Below, one piece after another: positions 8,322-18,171 of a DNA stretch of 64,000 nt. A program made the position numbers and the translations under genes. Under the pieces are notes generated by a model, which ran no database searches, was not told where the DNA came from, and saw only the letters and a program-made list of their open reading frames with translations. The number at the start of each line of letters is the position of its first letter. The stretch's first letter is position 1. The DNA comes from Christensenellaceae bacterium (GTDB lineage: Bacteria > Bacillota > Clostridia > Christensenellales > Christensenellaceae): positions 620,001 through 684,000 of the forward strand of contig AP025580.1 in the NCBI GenBank assembly GCA_022846035.1, written 5' to 3'.

Positions 8322-8900
8322 ATGAAGAGAGTATTGACGGTTATATTGGTAACGCTGCTCGCGGTAGTTATGGTATCGTGCGCGCAGCAGGAAGTTACGC
8401 CCAGCGAAACGCCCGCTCCGTCCGAGCCGCCGGAGCTTTCGGAGAGCGCGGAACCCTCGCCTGAAGCAAGCACGCAGCCGGAGCAGACGGCGGGCATGGC
8501 CAATCCGTGGAAAACGGTCGCGGACGCGGACGAGGCGGCGAGCGTGACCGGACTTACGATGAGCGCGCTGCCCGATGGCGCGAGCGACGCCGCATACTCA
8601 GTGATGGAAAGCGATAAAACGGCGCAGGTAACCTTTACATGGAACGGCGACGTTTACACATACCGCATGGCGCCGGGCACGCCGGAGACGGACCTTTCCG
8701 GTATGTTCGTGGAGTTTGACAATACGGAAGACCTGACATGGAAAGATCATCCGTTTACAGTAAGTTATAATGAGGGCAAGGAAGGAAAATCGGTATGGCG
8801 CGACGAGGTTACGGACGTTACCTGTTCCGTAACGATGTCCGGCGGGGCGACAAGAGACAAGCTGGCCGAGGTTTCCAAGGCGCTGATCCCTGCGGGGTGA
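8322..8900 (+). CDS. Lipoprotein of unknown function inside the ruv operon
   Basis: A 192-residue predicted lipoprotein: signal peptide with lipobox ending at Cys20 (VMVSC), then a Pro/Ser/Glu-rich linker (about 22-58), then a compact beta-rich domain with many short polar strands (for example AQVTFTWNGDVYTYRMAPGT and HPFTVSYNEGKEGKSVW). The domain faintly recalls DUF4367-like lipoproteins of Clostridia, but I cannot assign it. It lies 12 bases after ruvA and 17 before ruvB in the same orientation, so it is probably co-transcribed although its extracytoplasmic location has no evident link to recombination. Confidence 0.8.
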   Translation: MKRVLTVILVTLLAVVMVSCAQQEVTPSETPAPSEPPELSESAEPSPEASTQPEQTAGMANPWKTVADADEAASVTGLTMSALPDGASDAAYSVMESDKTAQVTFTWNGDVYTYRMAPGTPETDLSGMFVEFDNTEDLTWKDHPFTVSYNEGKEGKSVWRDEVTDVTCSVTMSGGATRDKLAEVSKALIPAG

Positions 8901-8917
8901 GCTGAAAGGGGTATCGC

Positions 8918-9964
8918 TTGAGTTTTGATGAAGAAGAATCCCGTATTGTTTCAGGGATGAAAATGACCGAGGATATTGTTGCGGACGCGACGCTGCGCCC
9001 GCAGTCCTTAGAGGAATATATCGGCCAGGACAAAGTAAAGGAAAAAATGGCCGTCTTTATTGAGGCGGCGAAAAAGAGGGGAGAGGCGCTTGACCACGTC
9101 TTGCTTTACGGACCGCCGGGGCTGGGGAAGACGACGCTTGCGCACATCATTGCGCAGGAGCTGAACGTCAATATCCGCATTACGTCCGGACCGGCAATCG
9201 AACGGCCGGGAGACCTCGCGGCGCTGCTGACGAACCTCACGGACAAGGACGTGCTTTTTATCGATGAGATACACCGCCTTAATTCCAGTGTGGAAGAGGT
9301 GCTTTATCCGGCGATGGAAGATTACGCGCTCGATATTATCCTGGGCAAGGGACCGTCCGCACGGTCTATGCGCATCGATTTGCCGCGCTTCACGCTGGTG
9401 GGCGCGACGACGCGCGCGGGCATGCTGACCTCGCCCCTGCGGGACCGCTTTGGGATTATCAACAGGCTGCAAATGTACGACGCGGACCAGCTCAAAACGA
9501 TCGTCCGGCGTTCGGCGAGGATCCTCGATATTCATGTAGACGAGCAAGGCGCCGAGGAGATCGCGCGCCGCTCGCGGGGAACCCCGCGTATCGCCAACAG
9601 GCTGCTGCGCCGTGTGCGTGATTTCGCGGATGTACGTGCGGAGGGGATGATCACCAAAAAAGCGGCGGACGAGGGGCTTAAGCTTTTGGAAGTGGACGAA
9701 CTTGGGCTTGACCATTCCGACCGTCTGGTGCTGGACGCGATCCTTACGAAGTTTGGCGGCGGACCGGTGGGACTGGAGACGCTCGCGGCGACGACGGGCG
9801 AAGAATCGGGCACGATCGAGGATGTGATCGAGCCGTTTTTACTGCAGCTTGGGTTTATACAGAGGACGCCGCGCGGCCGCTGCGCGACGGAAAACGCTTA
9901 CCGGCATATGGGGTTGCCCATGCCGGATAATGACGGAAACAAGGGGCAAACAAAGCTGTTCTAG
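8918..9964 (+). CDS. ruvB: Holliday junction branch migration ATPase RuvB
   Basis: AAA+ hexameric DNA motor of RuvABC. In 348 residues: Walker [13 protein letters not shown], Walker [11 protein letters not shown], sensor 1 [21 protein letters not shown], arginine-finger region, and a C-terminal winged helix ([27 protein letters not shown]). The start is TTG at 8918 behind GAAAGGGG; it retains the family N-terminus (EEESRIVSG). Translation from the ATG at 8957 would lose that segment. queA follows 15 bases later. Confidence 0.96.
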   Translation: MSFDEEESRIVSGMKMTEDIVADATLRPQSLEEYIGQDKVKEKMAVFIEAAKKRGEALDHVLLYGPPGLGKTTLAHIIAQELNVNIRITSGPAIERPGDLAALLTNLTDKDVLFIDEIHRLNSSVEEVLYPAMEDYALDIILGKGPSARSMRIDLPRFTLVGATTRAGMLTSPLRDRFGIINRLQMYDADQLKTIVRRSARILDIHVDEQGAEEIARRSRGTPRIANRLLRRVRDFADVRAEGMITKKAADEGLKLLEVDELGLDHSDRLVLDAILTKFGGGPVGLETLAATTGEESGTIEDVIEPFLLQLGFIQRTPRGRCATENAYRHMGLPMPDNDGNKGQTKLF

Positions 9965-9979
9965 CTTGAATAATACACT

Positions 9980-10999
9980 ATGAAAACATCGGATTTCGAC
10001 TATGACCTGCCCGAGGAACTGATTGCACAGACGCCCATCGAGCCGCGTGACCATTCGCGGCTTTTGGTATATGACCGCTCGTCAAAAGAAGTGGAGCACA
10101 AGCATTTTTACGACGTGGCCGATTATCTGAAAGCGGGCGACGTGCTGGTGGTGAATGAAACGAAGGTTATTCCCGCGCGGCTGTACGGAAAGAAGCGCGG
10201 GGCGCTTACGGACTTTGAGTTTCTGCTTTTGAAGCGATTAAGCCTTGATACGTGGGATGTGATCATGCGCCCGGGAAAGAAGCTCAAGCCGGGCGGCTAT
10301 GTGGATTTTTCAGACGACCTGTGCGCGAAGCTTCTGCAAAAAAAAGAGGACGGCGTGTGTGAAGTCAAATTCGAATACGAGGGCGTATTCGAAGATGTGC
10401 TTGAGAGGTACGGCAACATGCCGCTGCCACCGTATATCACGCAGCGCCTGGAGAAAAAGGAGCGTTACCAGACGGTATACGCAAAGGAGGACGGCAGCGC
10501 GGCCGCGCCCACGGCGGGACTGCATTTTACGCCCGGGCTTTTGAAAAAGCTGGAAGACAAAGGCGTGATTTTGGTAAAAATATTGCTGCATGTGGGGCTG
10601 GGGACGTTTCGCCCGATGAAAGAAGAGACGGTGGAAAACCACATCATGCATTCGGAATATTACAGCGTGAGCAAGGAAGCGGCGGAGGCAGTCAACGCCG
10701 CCAAACGCGAGGGCAGGCGGGTGATCGCCGTGGGTACGACGTCCGTGCGGACCTTAGAGAGCGCGGCGCACGGCGGCTTTGTATCTGCGGGCAGTGCGGA
10801 TACGGATATTTTTATTTATCCGGGCTATGAGTGGCAGATCGTGGATGCGCTCATCACCAATTTCCATTTGCCGAAGTCCACGCTGGTAATGCTGGTAAGC
10901 GCATTTTGCGGACGGGAGGAGACGCTGTCCCTGTACAGGCAGGCGGTCGGGCTGAAATACAGGTTTTTCAGCTTCGGGGATGCGATGCTGATATTGTGA
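9980..10999 (+). CDS. queA: S-adenosylmethionine:tRNA ribosyltransferase-isomerase
   Basis: Adds the epoxycyclopentane precursor ring from SAM to 7-aminomethyl-7-deazaguanine in tRNA, making epoxyqueuosine. The 339-residue chain begins [19 protein letters not shown] and contains [22 protein letters not shown] and [12 protein letters not shown], all hallmark QueA blocks. In most Clostridia tgt follows directly; here five unrelated genes separate them. Its TGA overlaps the ATG of the next gene. Confidence 0.96.
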   Translation: MKTSDFDYDLPEELIAQTPIEPRDHSRLLVYDRSSKEVEHKHFYDVADYLKAGDVLVVNETKVIPARLYGKKRGALTDFEFLLLKRLSLDTWDVIMRPGKKLKPGGYVDFSDDLCAKLLQKKEDGVCEVKFEYEGVFEDVLERYGNMPLPPYITQRLEKKERYQTVYAKEDGSAAAPTAGLHFTPGLLKKLEDKGVILVKILLHVGLGTFRPMKEETVENHIMHSEYYSVSKEAAEAVNAAKREGRRVIAVGTTSVRTLESAAHGGFVSAGSADTDIFIYPGYEWQIVDALITNFHLPKSTLVMLVSAFCGREETLSLYRQAVGLKYRFFSFGDAMLIL

Positions 11000-11823
11000 T
11001 GGATATAAAAAAGGTTTGGGCGGTTTATTTCAGCGCGACGGGTACGACCCAAAAAGTCGTCAGCGCCATTGCGCGGGAAATCGCACGGGAAATGAAAACA
11101 GAATGTGAGACGTTTGATTTCACGTTGCCTGAGGCAAGAATGGGCGCGCCCATTTTCGGCGTGCGGGATATTGTCGTTTTCGGCACGCCTGTATACGCGG
11201 GGCGCGTGCCCAACGTACTGTTAAAATATTTGAAGACAGTCAAGGGAAACGGCGCCCTGGCAGTGCCGGTCAGCGTGTTCGGCAACCGCGATTTCGACGA
11301 TGCGCTCATCGAGCTGCGCGATATTTTGCAGGAAAACGGATTTGTGCCAATCGCGGCGGCGGCCTTTGTGGGAGAGCATTCTTTTTCCGATGTGCTGGCA
11401 AAGGGCAGGCCGGACGATGAGGATATGAGAAAGGCACGGGAATTTGCACAGGACGTTACGAAAAAAATCCACGCGCGGGGCGGTAAAAAAGGCGGTGCGT
11501 TGGCGGTGGACGGCACGCCGTATCCTTACCGTGGATATTATACTCCTAAGGACAGGGCGGGCCGGCCTATCGACATACGTAAGGTAAAGCCGTTGACAAG
11601 CGGCGCATGCAACGACTGCAAGCTGTGCGCGGAAGTTTGCCCGATGGGCTGTATTGACTATGAAAATGTACGGGAATATACTGGTATTTGTATCAAATGC
11701 GGCGCATGTATTAAGCGGTGCCCCACGGGAGCGAAATACTATGACGACGCGGGCTATCTATACCATAAAACGGAGCTGGAGGAAGGGCTGACGCGCAGGG
11801 CGGAGCCCAAGCTCTTTTTGTAA
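10999..11823 (+). CDS. EFR1-type flavodoxin-ferredoxin fusion protein
   Basis: A 274-residue fusion: N-terminal flavodoxin-like domain (VYFSATGTTQKVV is the FMN phosphate loop; FGTPVYAGRVPN the second flavin loop) and a C-terminal dicluster ferredoxin with two 4Fe-4S motifs, CNDCKLCAEVCPMGC and CIKCGACIKRCPTGA. It fits the EFR1 family, presumed to move electrons between donors and unknown reductases in the cytosol. The ATG overlaps the queA stop (TGATG), indicating translational coupling. Physiological partner unknown. Confidence 0.88.
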   Translation: MDIKKVWAVYFSATGTTQKVVSAIAREIAREMKTECETFDFTLPEARMGAPIFGVRDIVVFGTPVYAGRVPNVLLKYLKTVKGNGALAVPVSVFGNRDFDDALIELRDILQENGFVPIAAAAFVGEHSFSDVLAKGRPDDEDMRKAREFAQDVTKKIHARGGKKGGALAVDGTPYPYRGYYTPKDRAGRPIDIRKVKPLTSGACNDCKLCAEVCPMGCIDYENVREYTGICIKCGACIKRCPTGAKYYDDAGYLYHKTELEEGLTRRAEPKLFL

Positions 11824-11835
11824 GGGAGTGGTCAC

Positions 11836-12312
11836 ATGTTCGGGCACCTGGGGTTTTCTTATGTCGGACTGATTTTTCTGTTGATGTTAGCGATCCCCAA
11901 TATTCTTTGGAGCCGGCGTATTCCGGCAGATTACAGCGACGAGGGCGAAAACGGTATTCTCTTATTTTTGGAGCGTGTAGGAGAGATCGGCTGCGCGGTG
12001 TGCGCGCTGATGTTTGCGGATTTCAACTGCGAGCCGGCGTCGCCGCAGTTGGCCTGGCTGATCGTGGCATTGATTCTGATGGGGCTGTATGACCTTTGCT
12101 GGCTGCGTTATTTTAAAGGCAGGCAAAGGGCCAAGGACATGTACCGAAGTTTTTTGCGGATTCCCATTCCATTGGCGGTTTTGCCCGTGGCGGGCTTTTT
12201 GCTGCTGGGGATTTATGGCAAGGTGATCTGGATGATCCTTTTTTCCGTTATTCTGGGCGTGGGTCACATTGGCATCCATTGGTATCATGCGAAAAGATTG
12301 GGCACGCTGTAA
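11836..12312 (+). CDS. Predicted integral membrane protein, unknown function
   Basis: A 158-residue protein with four hydrophobic segments (around residues 7-25, 45-62, 72-90, and 112-150, the last probably two helices) separated by short polar loops. ATG 11836 follows AAGGGAGTGGTCAC. The N-terminus GHLGFSYVGLIFLLMLAIPN and the His-containing end VGHIGIHWYHAKR are distinctive, but I cannot name the family. It is 12 bases behind the flavodoxin-ferredoxin gene, likely the same transcript, and is followed by a terminator. Confidence 0.75.
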   Translation: MFGHLGFSYVGLIFLLMLAIPNILWSRRIPADYSDEGENGILLFLERVGEIGCAVCALMFADFNCEPASPQLAWLIVALILMGLYDLCWLRYFKGRQRAKDMYRSFLRIPIPLAVLPVAGFLLLGIYGKVIWMILFSVILGVGHIGIHWYHAKRLGTL

Positions 12313-12326
12313 AAACAACAAATAAA

Positions 12327-12354
12327 AAGCGGGGCTTGCGCCCTGCTTTTTTGT
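12327..12354. terminator. Rho-independent terminator between convergent genes
   Basis: AAGCGGGGC paired with GCCCTGCTT, then six T, closes the queA transcript; the A run on the other side lets it act for the convergent yeiH-like gene too. Confidence 0.75.
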
Positions 12355-12364
12355 TGACGCGCTG

Positions 12365-13381
12365 TTACCAGATACCCAGCACATGCTGCATGCCGAGGCT
12401 GACGACCGCGATGCCGATCCAGCAAATGAGGCCCATGAGGATGGGCTTGCCGCCTGTCTTTACCAGCTTGACGATGTTGGTGTTAAGGCCGATCGCCGCC
12501 ATGGCCATGATAATAAAGAATTTGCTCAGTTCCTTAAGCGGTCCGGTGACAAAGGACGGCAGGCTGAATACGGTGGTGGCGACCGAGGCCAGCACAAAAA
12601 ACAGTACAAACCACGGGAATATTTTTTTGAAGCTTACCTTGATGCCCTCGCTCGCTTCCAGCTTCTTTTCCCTGCGGGTGCGCACGAACGCGAGGACAAG
12701 CGTGATGGGGATGATGGCAAGGGTGCGCGTCAGCTTGACGATTGTCGCGGTGTCAAGGGTGTTGCTGCCATGAATGCCGTCCCACGCGGCGGCCGCCGCC
12801 GTGACGGACGAAGTGTCGTTGATGGCCGTTCCCGCAAAGAGGCCGAAGCCTTCGTTTGACAGACCGAGCGCGCCGCCCAGGGTCGGGAAAATAAGGGCCG
12901 CGATCACATTGAATAAGAAGATAACGGAAATCGATTGCGCGATCTCTTCGTCGTTGGCGCCGATCACGGGCGCGGTGGCCGCGATGGCGCTGCCGCCGCA
13001 GATGGACGAGCCTACGCCGATGAGCGTGGAGATACGCGAGGGCATTTTCATAGCGCGGTACATGATGTATGCTAAAATGAGCGACGTTGCAATGGTGGAT
13101 ATGATGATGGGCAAGGATTGCGCGCCTACGCGCAAAATCTCCGTGAGGTTCATGCCGAAGCCGAGCAGCACGACCGCCCACTGCAATATTTTTTTGGATG
13201 TGAAGTTGACGCCCGCGTCAAGGCCGTCCCTGTTTTTGATCAGCAGCGCGAGCACCATGCCGATGAGGATGGCGAAGACAGGCCCGCCGACCACGGGCAG
13301 CAGTTTTCCTAAGAAGAAAGCCGGAACCGCGATGACAAGGCAAAGCAGCAGCCCTTTCCAATGCTTTTTTAAAAAATCCAT
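12365..13381 (-). CDS. YeiH/UPF0324-family putative sulfate or anion exporter
   Basis: A 338-residue membrane protein with about ten helices. Family landmarks include [38 protein letters not shown] and [15 protein letters not shown], the conserved blocks of UPF0324. Relatives such as YeiH have been proposed to export sulfite, sulfate or related anions, but the substrate is not firmly established. The divergent LysR gene recreates the classic yeiH-yeiE arrangement, so that protein is the probable regulator. Confidence 0.88.
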   Translation of the reverse strand: MDFLKKHWKGLLLCLVIAVPAFFLGKLLPVVGGPVFAILIGMVLALLIKNRDGLDAGVNFTSKKILQWAVVLLGFGMNLTEILRVGAQSLPIIISTIATSLILAYIMYRAMKMPSRISTLIGVGSSICGGSAIAATAPVIGANDEEIAQSISVIFLFNVIAALIFPTLGGALGLSNEGFGLFAGTAINDTSSVTAAAAAWDGIHGSNTLDTATIVKLTRTLAIIPITLVLAFVRTRREKKLEASEGIKVSFKKIFPWFVLFFVLASVATTVFSLPSFVTGPLKELSKFFIIMAMAAIGLNTNIVKLVKTGGKPILMGLICWIGIAVVSLGMQHVLGIW

Positions 13382-13414
13382 ATTCCTACCTCTTTATGAT
13401 TGCGAATTACTTTT

Positions 13415-13481
13415 ATTATAACACCTTAGATGATAAAATAAAATTATATATATTTATATTTGGATAAATATATATTATAAT
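13415..13481. promoter_or_regulatory. Divergent yeiH-lysR control region with long palindrome
   Basis: Perfect 12-bp inverted arms ATATATATTTAT (13446-13457) and ATAAATATATAT (13464-13475) are separated by 6 bases. TATAAT at 13476-13481 serves the LysR gene and minus-strand TATAAT (13420-13415) the exporter. The palindrome covers the -35 zone of the LysR gene, a typical position for autoregulation. Confidence 0.55.
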
Positions 13482-13507
13482 AGATACAAAAGGAAAGGAG
13501 CGCAGCT

Positions 13508-14383
13508 ATGCTGGATTTCAGGACCGAAACGTTTCTTACGGTGTGCAAGCATCTGAATTTTACAAAAGCGGCGCGGGAATTGAATATCACGCAGCCGGCA
13601 GTGTCACAGCATATCCGGTTTTTAGAGGAGCATTACGCGGCGAAGCTGTTTTTAAAAACGGGCAAAAAGATCGAGCTGACGGAAGCGGGAACGGCTCTTC
13701 GCAGCGCGCTTATCGCCATGAAACACGACGACCTTTTCCTGCGCAAAAAGCTGGCGCGGGGGCCGCATAAAAAGGAGCTTCATTTTGGCGTGACGCTTAC
13801 GGTAGGCGAATTTGTGATCCCGCGTCCGGTCGCGCGTTACCTGAAAAAACATCCGGAAACCCAACTTAAGGTCTCTGTCGCCAATACGCAGCAGCTCTTA
13901 AGGAAGCTGGACGAGGGAGATATTGATTTCGCGCTGGTGGAGGGCTATTTTGCCAAAAACGAATACGACCACATCGTTTTTCGCACGGAGCCGTATATTG
14001 CGGTATGCGGCGCGCGGTACCGTTTTAGTACGCAGCCGCGAACACTGGAGGACCTGCTTTCGGAGCGTATCGTGATCCGCGAGATGGGAAGCGGCACGCG
14101 CGAGGTACTGGAAAAATGCCTTGAGGAAAGGAATTTGCAGGTCGCGGATTTCCAGGACATTGTGGAGATCAGCAACCTGAGCATGATCAAAACGCTGGTC
14201 AGGGAAAACTGCGGGGTAACGTTTTTATATGAAGCGGCGGTACGCGAGGAGCTGGACGCCGGCGTGCTGCGAAAAATCGAACTCGACGATTTCCATGTGC
14301 AGCACGACCTGACGTTTATCTGGCGGCAGGGCAGCGTTTTCTCTGATGATTACCGGACTTTATATGGCGAACTGCATGGTTAA
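13508..14383 (+). CDS. LysR-family transcriptional regulator (YeiE-like)
   Basis: A 291-residue LysR-type regulator. The N-terminal winged HTH (FLTVCKHLNFTKAARELNITQPAVSQHIRFLE) is followed by a two-lobed periplasmic-binding-like effector domain (about 90-290). Divergent from the YeiH-like exporter, which it probably activates in response to an anion or its precursor. Preceded by GGAAAGGAGCGCAGCT, a strong ribosome binding site. The co-inducer cannot be deduced. Confidence 0.92.
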   Translation: MLDFRTETFLTVCKHLNFTKAARELNITQPAVSQHIRFLEEHYAAKLFLKTGKKIELTEAGTALRSALIAMKHDDLFLRKKLARGPHKKELHFGVTLTVGEFVIPRPVARYLKKHPETQLKVSVANTQQLLRKLDEGDIDFALVEGYFAKNEYDHIVFRTEPYIAVCGARYRFSTQPRTLEDLLSERIVIREMGSGTREVLEKCLEERNLQVADFQDIVEISNLSMIKTLVRENCGVTFLYEAAVREELDAGVLRKIELDDFHVQHDLTFIWRQGSVFSDDYRTLYGELHG

Positions 14384-14396
14384 AGACGCGTTTTTC

Positions 14397-14667
14397 TTGA
14401 CGGCGGCGGATCCGGATGATATAGTAAACAATATCAAAAAAAGAAGGAGACAGTGCGGTGCGTAAAATTTCTTGCAGATAATTGATTTTATAAGGACGCG
14501 GGAAGCGGGAGATATTCCGTTTGTTTGGCCGCGTTTGTGCAAGAAAGTTACCAAACCGGCGTAGAAATACCTGTTCTCACGTACAGGTGGGGATATTCCC
14601 GTTTGCGGCATATATGGCCTGCGGAAAAGTAATTTTCTTGCAGGCTTTTTTATTGAAAGGAAAAGAT
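14397..14667 (+). promoter_or_regulatory. Promoter and attenuator leader of the ABC-F gene
   Basis: TTGACG (14397-14402), 17 bases and TATAGT (14420-14425) form a good promoter. The leader of about 235 bases contains a seven-codon ORF (14458-14481), two similar blocks (around 14508-14529 and 14589-14619) that can pair alternatively, and an intrinsic terminator (GCCTGC...GCAGGC and T6-7, 14617-14651) ending 12 bases before the ABC-F ribosome binding site. ABC-F resistance genes such as vmlR and lmo0919 are known to be induced by ribosome-stalling drugs through such leaders; the same here is inference. Confidence 0.65.
14458..14481 (+). CDS. Putative leader peptide upstream of ABC-F gene (7 codons)
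   Basis: GTG CGT AAA ATT TCT TGC AGA TAA encodes MRKISCR. AAGGAG lies 8 bases upstream, the best ribosome binding site in the leader, and a promoter lies about 35 bases earlier. The peptide probably has no function of its own; ribosome stalling on it could switch downstream RNA folding so that the terminator at 14617-14651 does not form. Confidence 0.5.
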   Translation: MRKISCR

Positions 14668-16143
14668 ATGTCACAAATCCATATTTCCCATCTGATTTTT
14701 GCCTATGACGGAAGTTGCGATACGGTTTTTGACGATGTGAGCGTCACGCTGGACACGGACTGGAAGCTGGGGCTTACCGGCAGGAACGGCTGCGGGAAAA
14801 CGACGCTGCTGAGGCTTCTGCGGGGAGAACTGGAATACCAGGGAAGCATTCGTACGGATACTTCATTCGATTACTTTCCCTTTGAAGCCAGCGACCCGCA
14901 GGAGACGGCAATCGACATAATAACCGCAATATCACAGTGCGAAAGCTGGCAGGCGCAGAGGGAAACGTCATTATTAGAGCTCGCGGAGGATGCGTTATGG
15001 CGGCCGTTTGGCAGCTTAAGCCATGGGGAACGCACAAAGGCGCTGCTGGCGGCTTTGTTTTTGAAGCAGGGAAACTTTTTGCTGATCGACGAACCGACCA
15101 ATCACCTCGATAGCCGCTCGCGCAAAGTGGCGGCGGAATACTTACGCGGGAAAAAGGGCTTCATCCTTGTCTCGCACGACAGGATGTTCCTTGACGGCTG
15201 CGTCGACCATATCCTCAGCATCAACCGCAGTGGCATTGAAGTACAGGGGGGCAATTTTTCTACATGGATGGAAAATAAGAGGCGACAGGACGCACATGAA
15301 CTGGAGCGCAACAGCGTGCTGAAAAAAGAGATCAAGCGCCTCGCGGCGACGGCGCGGCAACAGGCGGACTGGGCAGGCAAGGTGGAGAAGACCAAGAAAG
15401 GTACGCGCGTCGCGGGACTGAAACCAGACAGGGGAGCGATCGGGCACAAGGCAGCCAAGATGAACAAGCGCGCAAAGACGGCAGTCCGGCGCACGCACAG
15501 GGCTGCAGAAGAAAAAGCGGGGCTTTTGAAAAATATCGAAACGGCGGAACGGATCGTTTTAAAACCGCTTGACTTCCACGAACAGCGTCTCTGGCAATGC
15601 CGCGGCCTGAAAATATATTACGGCGGGAAAACGGTGTGCGAGCATGTGGATTTAGCGATTGGACGGGGCGAGCGGATCGCGCTCACGGGAAAAAACGGCT
15701 GCGGGAAATCAAGCGTCTTAAAACTGATTATGGGCGGGGCGATCCCCCACACGGGCGAAATATATAGGCGAGCAAGCTTGAAAACGTCGTATATTCCGCA
15801 GGATACATCGTTTTTAAGCGGCAGCCTGAATGATTTTATCAAGCGGTATGCGCTTGACGGCACGCTGATGCGTACGCTGCTTAAAAAGCTGGACTTTTCA
15901 CGCGGGCAGTTTGAAAAAGACCTGGGGGATTTAAGCGGAGGCCAGAAAAAGAAAGTTCTGATCGCAAAAAGCCTGTGCGAAAGCGCGCACCTTTACGTAT
16001 GGGACGAGCCCTTAAATTTTATCGACGTGGTCTCGCGCATGCAAATCGAGGAACTTTTGCACGAAAGCGGGGCTTCCATGATTTTTGTGGAGCATGACGC
16101 GGCGTTTGTGGAAAATGTTGCCACGCGCCGGATATGTTTGTAG
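14668..16143 (+). CDS. ABC-F ribosomal protection protein, Lsa-like
   Basis: A 491-residue soluble protein with two ABC domains and no membrane part. First domain: Walker A GRNGCGKTTLLRLL, signature LSHGERTKALLAAL, Walker B FLLIDEPTNHLDS; a long basic linker (about 190-290) that would be the ribosome-inserting arm; second domain: GKNGCGKSSVLKLI, LSGGQKKKVLIAKS, LYVWDEPLNFIDV. The blocks track Lsa(A)-type proteins, which displace lincosamides, streptogramin A and pleuromutilins from the peptidyl transferase centre. Drug range here is inferred only. Start at 14668 behind GAAAGGAAAAG. The leader supports drug-inducible expression. Confidence 0.88.
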   Translation: MSQIHISHLIFAYDGSCDTVFDDVSVTLDTDWKLGLTGRNGCGKTTLLRLLRGELEYQGSIRTDTSFDYFPFEASDPQETAIDIITAISQCESWQAQRETSLLELAEDALWRPFGSLSHGERTKALLAALFLKQGNFLLIDEPTNHLDSRSRKVAAEYLRGKKGFILVSHDRMFLDGCVDHILSINRSGIEVQGGNFSTWMENKRRQDAHELERNSVLKKEIKRLAATARQQADWAGKVEKTKKGTRVAGLKPDRGAIGHKAAKMNKRAKTAVRRTHRAAEEKAGLLKNIETAERIVLKPLDFHEQRLWQCRGLKIYYGGKTVCEHVDLAIGRGERIALTGKNGCGKSSVLKLIMGGAIPHTGEIYRRASLKTSYIPQDTSFLSGSLNDFIKRYALDGTLMRTLLKKLDFSRGQFEKDLGDLSGGQKKKVLIAKSLCESAHLYVWDEPLNFIDVVSRMQIEELLHESGASMIFVEHDAAFVENVATRRICL

Positions 16144-16205
16144 GTAAATTTACTTTTTACCGGCCATCTGGTAAAATAAAACGAACGAAAAAGCAAACGA
16201 GGTAA

Positions 16206-17318
<1,113 letters not shown>

Positions 17319-17374
17319 CCGGAAACGGGCGGCGGTTTGCGGCGCGCAAAAGGCGCGGCAAGCGCAAATAATGG

Positions 17375-17403
17375 TTGACTTAAGGGCGCAGTCACGATAT
17401 TAT
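17375..17403 (+). promoter_or_regulatory. yajC promoter
   Basis: TTGACT (17375-17380), 17 bases, TATTAT (17398-17403), about 45 bases before the yajC start. Confidence 0.5.
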
Positions 17404-17449
17404 AATAAAAGTACATTTTTTGTTTAATTGAAAGGCGGTATATGAGTTT

Positions 17450-17836
17450 ATGAGCACAGATGCTTTGGGCGGCCTGACGGGCGGCAATGCGATGACACTG
17501 CTGTTCCCGATCCTGCTGATCGTTATTTTTGTAGTGTTGATCATCGTTCCGAACAGGAGAAAAGAAAAGAAATTCAAGGATATGCTCTCGACACTGCGCG
17601 TGGGAGACAGTATCAAGACGATCGGCGGATTCTACGGCAAGATTATATCCATCAAAGAGGATTTGATCACCTTTGAATGCGGTCCGGAAAAGACAAAGCT
17701 GGTTATCGCGAAAGGCGCGATCGCTTCGGTGGAGAGCTTCGAAGAGGGCAAGGTTCCCGAAAAGGTAGAGGAAGCGAAGAAAGAAGAGCCCAAGAAAGAA
17801 GAACCGAAAAAAGAGGAAACAAAAAAGAAAAAGTAA
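17450..17836 (+). CDS. yajC: Preprotein translocase subunit YajC
   Basis: A small accessory protein of the SecDF-YajC complex. Of 128 residues, one N-terminal membrane helix (LLFPILLIVIFVVLIIVP), then the conserved NRRKEKKFKDMLSTLRVGDSIKTIGGFYGKI block, then a highly charged Lys/Glu tail with KKEEPKKEE repeats. AAAGGCGG lies 12 bases upstream of the chosen ATG, rather far; a competing ATG at 17442 gives only a three-codon frame. secD and secF, often downstream, are absent; the SCIFF genes follow. Confidence 0.9.
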   Translation: MSTDALGGLTGGNAMTLLFPILLIVIFVVLIIVPNRRKEKKFKDMLSTLRVGDSIKTIGGFYGKIISIKEDLITFECGPEKTKLVIAKGAIASVESFEEGKVPEKVEEAKKEEPKKEEPKKEETKKKK

Positions 17837-17838
17837 GG

Positions 17839-17879
17839 GTTTCGTAACACTTGAAATTGTTTCGTAACCATGATACACT
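17839..17879 (+). promoter_or_regulatory. scfA promoter with 20-bp-spaced direct repeats
   Basis: TTGAAA (17851-17856), 17 bases, TACACT (17874-17879). The decamer GTTTCGTAAC occurs at 17839-17848 and again at 17859-17868, exactly 20 bp apart (two helical turns), bracketing the -35. This is the geometry of a dimeric regulator binding direct half-sites. Confidence 0.55.
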
Positions 17880-17913
17880 TATCAATGGAAGTTTCCCTTA
17901 GGAGGTTTGTCAT

Positions 17914-18057
17914 ATGAAACATATTAAAACGATAACCAAGAGTAATTTGAAAGATACGCTGAAGACGGGCGGCTGCGGCGAATGCCAGACATCCTGCCAG
18001 TCGGCTTGTAAGACTTCGTGCACGCTTGCTAACCAGAAGTGTGAGAAGAAAGCATAA
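17914..18057 (+). CDS. scfA: SCIFF ribosomal peptide precursor (six cysteines)
   Basis: A 47-residue precursor of a ranthipeptide, too short for usual gene finders. It has six Cys at positions 21, 24, 28, 32, 36 and 43, in the core GGCGECQTSCQSACKTSC followed by LANQKCEKK; the leader MKHIKTITKSNLKDTL matches the family. The radical-SAM maturase downstream is known to install Cys-to-alpha/gamma carbon thioether links in such peptides. AGGAGG lies 9 bases before the ATG. A terminator separates it from the maturase gene, allowing more precursor than enzyme. The role of SCIFF in the cell is not settled; signalling has been proposed in Clostridia. Confidence 0.95.
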   Translation: MKHIKTITKSNLKDTLKTGGCGECQTSCQSACKTSCTLANQKCEKKA

Positions 18058-18072
18058 ATAACGGTCTAAAGG

Positions 18073-18113
18073 TAATGACGGCAGTGTATTTTGCACATGC
18101 CGTCATTTTTCTA
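18073..18113 (+). terminator. Terminator between scfA and its maturase gene
   Basis: ATGACGGCA-GTG paired with CAC-a-TGCCGTCAT and followed by T5. Partial read-through would set the precursor-to-maturase ratio; no separate promoter for the maturase is obvious. Confidence 0.75.
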
Positions 18114-18171
18114 TGCGCGGGGAGGGCAGCGCGTTTTGCCCGCGCGCAGGCCGAAGGGAGTACAATGTAGT

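Noticed and set aside
14521-14667. N-terminal extension of the ABC-F frame by 49 codons
   Set aside because: It would cover the leader terminator, and the internal ATG at 14668 has the good ribosome binding site and family N-terminus.
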